5,388 bases of DNA from the NCBI GenBank assembly GCA_963619935.1, contig CAVEYA010000060.1:1-5388 (forward strand), in the 5' to 3' direction. Positions 1 to 4,605 of the stretch are shown in pieces; the first letter of the stretch is position 1, and every line of letters begins with the position of its first letter. The DNA is from RUG13091 sp963619935. GTDB taxonomy: Bacteria; Bacillota_I; Bacilli_A; RFN20; CAG-826. A program made the position numbers and the translations under genes. The notes beneath the pieces are model-generated. The model saw only the letters and a program-made list of their open reading frames with translations, was not told the DNA's origin and did not search any database.

Positions 1-291
1 ATATTAATTACTCTCGTAGTAATTCTTATATTAAATAAGAAATCAAAGAAAAAAGAAGAACCACCGATGGACACTAATAGGTGGTTAAAAGCGTTAGGAG
101 AAAAAGAAAATATTAAAAATATCGAGGCTACTGGTTCTCGATTATCTCTCACCTTAGTGAATCAAGAATTAGTGAATCAAGATGAATTAAAAGCACTTGG
201 AGTTAACAACGTTATTAAAATGTCTAATAAGTTAATTCTTGTGATTGAAAATAAAGCGGAAGAAATTAAAAATGAACTAGAATCAAACTAG
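1..291 (+). CDS. Membrane-anchored PTS EIIB-like domain protein, 5'-truncated by the window edge
   Basis: The frame is open from base 1, so the gene begins upstream; 96 residues are visible. The first 11 (ILITLVVILIL) are hydrophobic and look like the end of a transmembrane helix. They are followed by a basic NKKSKKK stretch, suggesting that the rest is cytoplasmic. From about residue 27 to 93 the protein matches the glucose-type PTS EIIB fold: a WLKALGEKENI start, an xRLxLTL strand, a DELKALGVNNVIKM segment and a KAEEIKNEL end. In catalytic EIIBs the phosphocysteine sits in a C-x-T-R-L-R motif; here the aligned segment is ATGSRLSL, with Thr (visible residue 44) in place of Cys. It therefore probably cannot carry phosphate and may be regulatory or structural; that role is inference. 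The ATG at 67 could be mistaken for the start, but it would remove the membrane segment and has only a weak ribosome binding site. The stop codon overlaps the convergent maf gene by 4 bp. Confidence 0.75.
   Translation: MLITLVVILILNKKSKKKEEPPMDTNRWLKALGEKENIKNIEATGSRLSLTLVNQELVNQDELKALGVNNVIKMSNKLILVIENKAEEIKNELESN
154..182 (+). repeat. Tandem 15-nt direct repeat inside the EIIB-like gene
   Basis: Bases 154-168 (ttagtgaatcaagaa) are repeated immediately at 169-182 with 14 bases identical, encoding LVNQE followed by LVNQD. By eye the segment has the same length as in ordinary EIIB domains, so it is not an obvious insertion. It may be a small slippage-type duplication that replaced earlier sequence, or chance. 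Confidence 0.6.
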
Positions 292-299
292 TTCATTTT
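269..299. terminator. Candidate bidirectional terminator hairpin across the convergent stop codons
   Basis: Bases 269-280 and 288-299 form a perfect 12-bp inverted repeat (arm aaaatgaactag) with a 7-nt loop (aatcaaa). It contains the last codons of both the EIIB-like gene and maf, and the CTAG in which their two TAG stops overlap. The flanks are T-rich in the direction of transcription on both strands (ttttcttta on +, a T-rich stretch on -). The stem is AT-rich, so it is weaker than a classic terminator, but its symmetry and position between convergent genes suit a two-way terminator. Confidence 0.55.
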
Positions 300-848
300 C
301 TTTAAATCTTCTTTAATTTCATCAGTGGGGAAGCCTATCACATTTTTTAAACTTCCTTTAACTGATTTCATTGTGTGCCAGGTGTCGCTATCTTGCACAC
401 CATACGCACCCGCTTTATCCATTGGTGAACCAGTTAAGACATAATCATGAATTAATTTGTCACTTAATTTATTAAAAGTTACTTCTGAGATGACGTGATT
501 AACAATTAACTTATCATCCTTAAATATCGCATAAGCGGTAATCACAATGTGTGTTCTATCGCTTAATAAATGCAATATTCTTTCCGCATCTTTTTCATTT
601 TTTGGTTTACCAATAATTTGATTATCTAAGACCACAATTGTGTCTGCACTGATGACTGTGTCATGTGGGTATAATTGATGAATGCCTTCTCCCTTTCTTT
701 TGGCGATATCTCTAACCGCTTCAAGGGGAGTAGGCAATTGATAACTTTTTGCTTCATCAATATGCGACACAATAATTTTAAAAGAAGAAGATATATCTTC
801 TTCCATTAACATTTTTCTTCTTGGTGATTGACTAGCGAGAATAAGCAT
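288..848 (-). CDS. maf: Maf-family nucleoside triphosphate pyrophosphatase
   Basis: This 186-residue protein has the usual length for the Maf/YhdE family, cytosolic enzymes that hydrolyse non-canonical or surplus nucleoside triphosphates (typically dTTP/UTP or modified bases) to the monophosphate and pyrophosphate. Visible family motifs are LASQSPRR (residues 4-11, phosphate binding), SADTIV (67-72, with catalytic Asp69), GKP (80-82), SDRTHIVIT (96-104) and DKAGAYGVQD (144-153), plus the C-terminal GSLKNVIGFP (165-174). The third motif differs slightly from the common S-G-x-T-H-x-V-x-T-G: Gly97 is Asp and the last Gly is Ala105. Whether it prefers dTTP/UTP cannot be read safely from sequence. 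The start matches the family start (MLILASQSPRR). It follows rnjA by 1 nt with no good Shine-Dalgarno, so it is probably translationally coupled to rnjA and shares its mRNA. Its stop overlaps the convergent EIIB-like gene. Confidence 0.95.
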   Translation of the reverse strand: MLILASQSPRRKMLMEEDISSSFKIIVSHIDEAKSYQLPTPLEAVRDIAKRKGEGIHQLYPHDTVISADTIVVLDNQIIGKPKNEKDAERILHLLSDRTHIVITAYAIFKDDKLIVNHVISEVTFNKLSDKLIHDYVLTGSPMDKAGAYGVQDSDTWHTMKSVKGSLKNVIGFPTDEIKEDLKKMN

Positions 849-849
849 A

Positions 850-2523
850 CTAGTTATTCTTCGACATAATCACTGGAATAATCATTGGACGACGTCTAAT
901 ACGACGATAAATCCATTCTCCAGCAACAGATTTTAAAACTGTTTTTAATTCATTAAAAGAAGTTCGAGTGGCTAATTTTTCTTTAACCGCTTTTTCGATA
1001 ATACCTGATATTTCGTCTTTCACTTTTTGCGAATGGTCATCCATGATACCTTTCGCGAATGTTTGAGGCTTAGATAATAAAGTATTTGTTTTACAATCTA
1101 TTGTTAAAGTGATGATGAGCATACCATCATTAGTTAATACACGACGATCAGTCATAACTGATTCCGCTAAACCTTTAATATCTTTGCCATCAATATATGT
1201 ACAACCATGTTCAACTGGATAACCGCGAGTAATTCTTCCTTTGGCCATTGTTAAGGTATCACCGATATCTAGCACAAATGTATTTTCTTCTGGAATACCA
1301 ACAGTAGTGGCTAATTCAGCATGTAATCTAAGCATTCTATATTCACCATGCATTGGCATAAAGTATTTTGGCTTAAATAATTTCAACGCTAAACGGAGTT
1401 CTTGTTTACTTGGGTGCCCAGAAGAGTGTATATCACTTAATATTGAGTTAGTAACAACTTCAGCTCCTGAACGAGATAACTGGTTAACTATATTACCAAT
1501 CATTAAACCGTTGCCTGGAATAGCAGAAGATGAGAAAACTACTGTGTCTCCTGGAATAATATGAATATCTTTGTGTTCCCCATTAGCAATACGGGATAAA
1601 GCGGCCATTGGTTCACCTTGTGAACCGGTACAAAGAATTAAGACTTCATTATTGCGATAACGTTTTACTTCATCGGTTTCAATGATTGAGTTATCAGGCA
1701 CTTTGATATATCCGAAAGCACGAGATAATTCGACGGCTTTTTCCATACTTCTACCAACAATGGTAATCTTACGATTATGTTTTACCGCGCATTCACTGAT
1801 TTGTTGCAAACGAGATACGTTACTAGAGAAAGTAGAGATAATTAATCTTCCTGGTGCGTTTTTAATAATTTCATCGATGGAATCGTAAACATTCTTTTCA
1901 CTAGGTGTATAGCCTTCATTTTCTGCATTAGTGGAGTCACTTAATAATAAAGTAACACCTTCTTCGCCTAATTCCGCCATACGATGGATTTGAATGTCTG
2001 GTCCGACTGGTGTTAAGTCAATTTTAAAGTCACCAGTAGAGACAACTCTTCCTTCCGGAGTATCAACAACCACACCAAAGGAATCAGGAATGGAGTGAGT
2101 GACACGGAAGAACGATACTTTAAATAAATCGATATTAACTTTTGTGTTTTCATCGTATTCTACGATGTTCACTTTAAAATTAATACGAGATTCTTCTAAT
2201 TTATTTTTAATTAAAGCTGCCGCTAAACGAGGAGCGTATATTACAGGAATATGAATTGTTTGTAGTAAGAAAGGAATACCACCGATATGGTCTTCGTGAC
2301 CATGGGTGATAAATAAAGCTTTAACTTTATTACGATTATTAGTTAAATGAGTAAAATCTGGAACAATATAATCAATTCCAGGAAATTCAATACCAGGGAA
2401 TCTAACCCCACAGTCGATAATGATTAGGGTGTTATCATTTTCGACACAATACATGTTTTTGCCAACTTCTCCCAAACCACCCAAGGAATAAATAGAAACT
2501 GGCAGTGAAATACTTCTCTCCAT
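850..2523 (-). CDS. rnjA: Ribonuclease J (RNase J1 type)
   Basis: RNase J is a metallo-beta-lactamase/beta-CASP nuclease with 5'-3' exonuclease and endonuclease activity that drives mRNA turnover and rRNA maturation in Firmicutes. With the ATG at 2523 the protein is 557 residues, the family's normal size. Visible are GGLGEVGKN (15-23), the metal-binding HGHEDH (74-79), His143, Asp165 in STGDFK, the beta-CASP motifs SDSTNAEN (195-202), FSSN (232-235) and CTGSQGEP (298-305), SGHPSKQEL with His370, PMHGEY with His392, and the typical C-terminus RRRPMIIPVIM (543-553). The complete HGHEDH argues for catalytically active J1 rather than the degenerate J2. An in-frame TTG at 2547 would add eight residues, but the GGAGG site lies inside that extension and points to the ATG at 2523. 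The gene has its own promoter downstream of the def terminator and is followed 1 nt later by maf. In Bacillus the small rpoY (ykzG) neighbours rnjA; it is absent here. Confidence 0.97.
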   Translation of the reverse strand: MERSISLPVSIYSLGGLGEVGKNMYCVENDNTLIIIDCGVRFPGIEFPGIDYIVPDFTHLTNNRNKVKALFITHGHEDHIGGIPFLLQTIHIPVIYAPRLAAALIKNKLEESRINFKVNIVEYDENTKVNIDLFKVSFFRVTHSIPDSFGVVVDTPEGRVVSTGDFKIDLTPVGPDIQIHRMAELGEEGVTLLLSDSTNAENEGYTPSEKNVYDSIDEIIKNAPGRLIISTFSSNVSRLQQISECAVKHNRKITIVGRSMEKAVELSRAFGYIKVPDNSIIETDEVKRYRNNEVLILCTGSQGEPMAALSRIANGEHKDIHIIPGDTVVFSSSAIPGNGLMIGNIVNQLSRSGAEVVTNSILSDIHSSGHPSKQELRLALKLFKPKYFMPMHGEYRMLRLHAELATTVGIPEENTFVLDIGDTLTMAKGRITRGYPVEHGCTYIDGKDIKGLAESVMTDRRVLTNDGMLIITLTIDCKTNTLLSKPQTFAKGIMDDHSQKVKDEISGIIEKAVKEKLATRTSFNELKTVLKSVAGEWIYRRIRRRPMIIPVIMSKNN

Positions 2524-2534
2524 TACAAACGACG

Positions 2535-2539
2535 CCTCC
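2535..2539 (-). promoter_or_regulatory. Shine-Dalgarno site deciding the rnjA start
   Basis: On the minus strand GGAGG lies 11 nt before the ATG at 2523. This is slightly longer than the usual 5-10 nt, but it is the only strong site. It sits within codons 4-5 of the longer frame that would begin at TTG 2547, so it rules that start out. Confidence 0.75.
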
Positions 2540-2575
2540 GTTAACAAATTATGTTATGTAAATTTCGGTCGTCTT

Positions 2576-2584
2576 ATTATAGCA
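2576..2584 (-). promoter_or_regulatory. Extended -10 promoter for rnjA-maf
   Basis: The minus strand reads TGC-TATAAT, a perfect -10 hexamer (2576-2581) preceded by a TG extension (2583-2584). The -35 region is weak: TTTACT at a 15-nt spacing is the best match I see, as expected for an extended -10 promoter. Transcription would start near 2569, giving a leader of about 45 nt before the ATG at 2523. It lies just downstream of the def terminator, so rnjA-maf can be expressed separately from def. Confidence 0.7.
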
Positions 2585-2599
2585 CAATTTTTTAAAAGT

Positions 2600-2630
2600 A
2601 AATAAAAAGGTTACTTTTAGTAGCCTTCTA
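2600..2630 (-). terminator. Intrinsic terminator after def
   Basis: On the minus strand, 7 nt after the def stop, AAGG-C-TACT pairs with AGTA-A-CCTT around an AAA loop (2607-2627). There is one C/A mismatch, and the 3' arm runs into TTTTTATTT. The stem is short and imperfect, but its position and T-tract fit termination of def before the rnjA promoter. Read-through is likely to be substantial. Confidence 0.55.
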
Positions 2631-2634
2631 TTAT

Positions 2635-3180
2635 TTAAATTAATTTTTCTCCTGGTAATGGTTGGTTAGGATTAAGTGGATTAATACGGTCATAGTAGAA
2701 CTTACCATCTAAATGATCATATTCATGTTGCAATACAATTGCATCGTATCCTTCAGCTTTAATTTCAATATCTTGATTAGTTAAAGCATCAAATGCTTTC
2801 ATTTTAATCTTGTAGTAGCGGTGGACTAAACCATCATGATGTTTAGGTACAGATAAACAGCCTTCACCGTATTGTAATGCACATTTTTTAGCGCTTGTTT
2901 CTAAGATAACAGGATTTACTAGTTCATATTGCACTGGGTTATTTTTTTCATCGTTGTAATAAATTACAAACATTCTTTTTAATTGACCAATTTGGATTGC
3001 CGCCATACCAACACCTGGTTGAATATTATGCTTCTTAGCGTATTCTTCATCTTGTGATAATTTAAGATGTTCCAACATTGAATCTAACATCTCTTTATCT
3101 TGATTAGATAACGGAAGATTAACTGCTAAGCTATTTTTTCGCATGATTGGATTTGTGTCTTTAATAATTTTAATTTTCAT
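2635..3180 (-). CDS. def: Peptide deformylase
   Basis: Peptide deformylase removes the formyl group from the initiator methionine of new proteins at the ribosome. The 181-residue length and the spacing between motifs fit the longer type 2 enzymes of Gram-positive bacteria. All three metal-site motifs are present: GVGMAAIQIG (56-65, with Gln63), EGCLSVP (106-112, metal ligand Cys108) and HEYDH (152-156, ligands His152 and His156, catalytic Glu153). The first motif has Ile where Pro is common (AAPQ), a conservative peculiarity. The ATG start has only a weak ribosome binding site. The gene is divergent from ylbF, with 42 bp between the two start codons, and is followed by a terminator and then rnjA. 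A deformylase gene also lies near rnjA in Bacillus subtilis (defB/ykrB), so the neighbourhood is partly conserved. Confidence 0.96.
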   Translation of the reverse strand: MKIKIIKDTNPIMRKNSLAVNLPLSNQDKEMLDSMLEHLKLSQDEEYAKKHNIQPGVGMAAIQIGQLKRMFVIYYNDEKNNPVQYELVNPVILETSAKKCALQYGEGCLSVPKHHDGLVHRYYKIKMKAFDALTNQDIEIKAEGYDAIVLQHEYDHLDGKFYYDRINPLNPNQPLPGEKLI

Positions 3181-3184
3181 ATCG

Positions 3185-3213
3185 TTTATCTTATCACAAA
3201 GTGATTGTATAAT
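3185..3213 (+). promoter_or_regulatory. Promoter for ylbF-rsmD-coaD
   Basis: A perfect TATAAT lies at 3208-3213, with a weak -35 TTTATC at 3185-3190 and a 17-nt spacer. The expected transcription start near 3219-3221 is only 2-4 nt before the ATG at 3223, so the mRNA would be nearly leaderless. No Shine-Dalgarno sequence precedes that ATG. Confidence 0.6.
3193..3205. promoter_or_regulatory. Small dyad between the divergent def and ylbF promoters
   Basis: ATCAC-AAA-GTGAT is a perfect 5-bp inverted repeat. With a gap of 3 on each side it extends to TTAT/ATAA (3186-3212), 9 of 12 paired positions. It lies between the -35 and -10 of the ylbF promoter and in the leader/promoter zone of def, so it could be an operator acting on both genes. 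It could also be chance in AT-rich DNA. Confidence 0.3.
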
Positions 3214-3214
3214 A
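3204..3214 (-). promoter_or_regulatory. Probable def promoter -10 region
   Basis: On the minus strand two overlapping hexamers are one base off consensus: TACAAT (3204-3209) and TATTAT (3209-3214). Either would start transcription about 16-22 nt before the def ATG. No convincing -35 is visible, and any -35 would lie inside the first codons of ylbF. The element overlaps the -10 of the divergent ylbF promoter, so the two polymerase sites may compete. Confidence 0.4.
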
Positions 3215-3222
3215 AATGCGTT

Positions 3223-3588
3223 ATGGAAAAAGATATTTATTCATTAGCCGTTCTCTTAAAAGAAAAAATCAATCAACAAGAAGATGTGATTCGTTTAAAT
3301 GAATTAGAAAAAGAAATGAATAATAATGACGAAGTTATTTCTCTTGCTTATCAAAAGGATTTAGCAGCTTCTAATTATAGTGATGTATTAAATCACTTCA
3401 CTAAAGATAGTAGTGAAGCAAATAATGCTTTAAAAGCTTTATATGACGCTAAAAAGAAATTAGAAAGTCATCCATTAGTGAGAGAATACTTACAAACATA
3501 TCAAAAAGTTAGAGAATTATACGAACATATAAATAATGAATTATTTACTCCTTTAAAATGGCACTTATGTGGAAAGGAAAATGAATAA
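3223..3588 (+). CDS. ylbF: YlbF/YmcA-family protein (putative RNase Y regulator subunit)
   Basis: This 121-residue protein is mostly charged and helical, with no membrane segment. The assignment rests on its helical pattern (DIYSLAVLLKEKI at the start, HPLVREYLQTYQKVRELYEHIN at about 83-104) and on its place directly before rsmD and coaD, as in Bacillus subtilis. There YlbF joins YmcA and YaaT in the Y-complex, which directs RNase Y and affects competence, sporulation and biofilm formation. The Bacillus protein, as I recall it, is longer and has a cysteine-rich C-terminal tail linked to Fe-S binding; here there is a single cysteine (Cys116), so such a tail is missing. The intervening ylbG gene is also absent. 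The ATG at 3223 is preferred over an in-frame TTG at 3205, because that TTG overlaps the -10 box and would lie upstream of the transcript start. The stop overlaps the rsmD start by one base. Confidence 0.75.
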   Translation: MEKDIYSLAVLLKEKINQQEDVIRLNELEKEMNNNDEVISLAYQKDLAASNYSDVLNHFTKDSSEANNALKALYDAKKKLESHPLVREYLQTYQKVRELYEHINNELFTPLKWHLCGKENE

Positions 3589-4127
3589 TGCGTATTATTG
3601 CGGGCAAATATAAACACCGTTTAATTTCTTGGCCGGATGACGCAAAGCATATTAGACCTACTAAAGATAGAATTAGAGAAGCCATCTTTTCGGCATTAGG
3701 ACCAATTGATAATTTAACTGCTTTAGATTTATATAGTGGTTCTGGGGCAATGGGCATTGAAGCCTTATCTAGAGGGTGTTCTTTTGTGACTTTTGTCGAT
3801 TGCAATAAAGTGGCGATACAAACAACTAAAAATAATTTAAAATCATTAGATATTAAAAATGCGAACATCTTAGAAATGAAGGATATCGACGCAATTAATT
3901 TATTTATTAAGAATAAAAAGAGCTTTGATATTGTATTTCTTGACCCTCCTTATAAGGAAGGAAAATACGAAGAAATCATTTCCTTATTAGTGGATAATAA
4001 TTTATTAAATGATAATGCTATAATAGTGTTAGAAGCAGATCATGATGTTATTTTAAATGATTCCTTTTATAAAAAAAGAAAAGATTATAAATATGGGGAT
4101 ATCAAAGTCAGTATCCTTTGGAGGTAA
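3588..4127 (+). CDS. rsmD: 16S rRNA (guanine(966)-N(2))-methyltransferase RsmD
   Basis: RsmD transfers a methyl group from S-adenosylmethionine to the N2 of G966 (E. coli numbering) of 16S rRNA in the small subunit. The 179 residues equal the normal family size and show the family signature throughout: MRIIAGKYK at the start, RPTKDRIREAIFSAL (23-37), the SAM-binding ALDLYSGSGAMGIEALSRG (45-63), Asp71 at the end of strand 2, and the catalytic DPPY motif in FLDPPYKEG (117-125). The ATG overlaps the ylbF stop in TAATG, and GGAAAGGA at 3571-3578 is a reasonable ribosome binding site. The final codons (TGG AGG TAA) double as the Shine-Dalgarno site of coaD, so translation of the two genes is probably coupled. 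The rsmD-coaD pair is widely conserved in bacteria. Confidence 0.96.
   Translation: MRIIAGKYKHRLISWPDDAKHIRPTKDRIREAIFSALGPIDNLTALDLYSGSGAMGIEALSRGCSFVTFVDCNKVAIQTTKNNLKSLDIKNANILEMKDIDAINLFIKNKKSFDIVFLDPPYKEGKYEEIISLLVDNNLLNDNAIIVLEADHDVILNDSFYKKRKDYKYGDIKVSILWR
4120..4124 (+). promoter_or_regulatory. Shine-Dalgarno site deciding the coaD start
   Basis: GGAGG lies 5 nt before the ATG at 4130, a near-ideal arrangement. It is formed by the last two sense codons of rsmD. An upstream in-frame TTG at 4118 would include the Shine-Dalgarno sequence itself in the protein and is therefore rejected. Confidence 0.9.
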
Positions 4128-4129
4128 AT

Positions 4130-4597
4130 ATGAAGATTGGTATTTATGCAGGTAGTTTTGATCCTATCACAAATGGACATTTAGATATTTTAAAAAGAGC
4201 TTTAAAAATATTTGATAAAGTAATTGTTTTAATTGCAGTTAACCCTGATAAGAAATCACGTTTTTCCATTGAAGATAGAGTAAATATGATTAAAGAAGCA
4301 ACACAAGAATATCCAAATGTGGAAGTTGATTTTACCAGTGGCTTAACAGTAGCGTACGCAAAAGAACACAATGCGACACATCTAATTCGTGGCCTAAGAG
4401 CAGTTACTGATTTTGATTATGAATTCCAATTAGCGGCGGCAAACGATTTCATTGATGGCGATATTGATTCTATCTTTTTAATGAGCAAAGCAGAAAAGAG
4501 TTTCATTAATTCTTCCATGATTATGAGCATGTACGAAGGAGGAAAAGATATTTCTTCTTTAGTTCCCGCTAGTGTGATTAAAAGATTAAAGAAATAA
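4130..4597 (+). CDS. coaD: Pantetheine-phosphate adenylyltransferase (PPAT)
   Basis: CoaD adenylylates 4'-phosphopantetheine with ATP to give dephospho-CoA and pyrophosphate, the fourth step of CoA synthesis from pantothenate. The 155-residue protein starts MKIGIYAGSFDPITNGH. TNGH (14-17) is the nucleotidyltransferase (T/H)xGH motif, and His17 stabilises the transition state. Lys41/Lys42 in NPDKKSRF, IRGLRAVTDFDYE (86-98, phosphopantetheine/ATP site) and GGKDISSLVP (137-146) are also recognisable. The C-terminal signature usually reads SSSxVKExAxxGG; here it is NSSMIMSMYEGG (127-138), so the basic and acidic residues after SS are replaced by Met and Ser. Most of the fold signature is intact, so I expect an active enzyme. 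It is the last gene of the ylbF-rsmD-coaD unit and is followed by a strong terminator that lies inside the convergent pgeF gene. Confidence 0.96.
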   Translation: MKIGIYAGSFDPITNGHLDILKRALKIFDKVIVLIAVNPDKKSRFSIEDRVNMIKEATQEYPNVEVDFTSGLTVAYAKEHNATHLIRGLRAVTDFDYEFQLAAANDFIDGDIDSIFLMSKAEKSFINSSMIMSMYEGGKDISSLVPASVIKRLKK

Positions 4598-4605
4598 TAT
4601 TATTT
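4592..4605. repeat. 14-bp perfect AT palindrome at the coaD/pgeF junction
   Basis: AAATAAT-ATTATTT is a perfect palindrome that spans the coaD stop, the 2-bp gap and the pgeF stop. It contains only A and T and has no loop, so it is not a terminator by itself. It mostly reflects two back-to-back TAA stops in AT-rich sequence. Confidence 0.5.

Noticed and set aside
1241..1888. Open frames on the + strand opposite rnjA (1241-1564 and 1682-1888)
   Set aside because: They are antisense shadows of a well-conserved gene, lack ribosome binding sites and show no recognisable domain.
2524..2575. Riboswitch or other structured leader before rnjA
   Set aside because: The predicted leader is only about 45 nt with no convincing hairpin or known motif.
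3545..3868. Open frame on the - strand opposite rsmD
   Set aside because: It is a shadow of rsmD codons; the + strand frame carries all the family motifs.
4118..4129. TTG at 4118 as the coaD start
   Set aside because: The Shine-Dalgarno GGAGG would be inside the coding region; the ATG at 4130 is ideally spaced and gives the family N-terminus.
4144..4371. Open frame on the - strand opposite coaD
   Set aside because: It is a shadow of coaD with no ribosome binding site or family resemblance.
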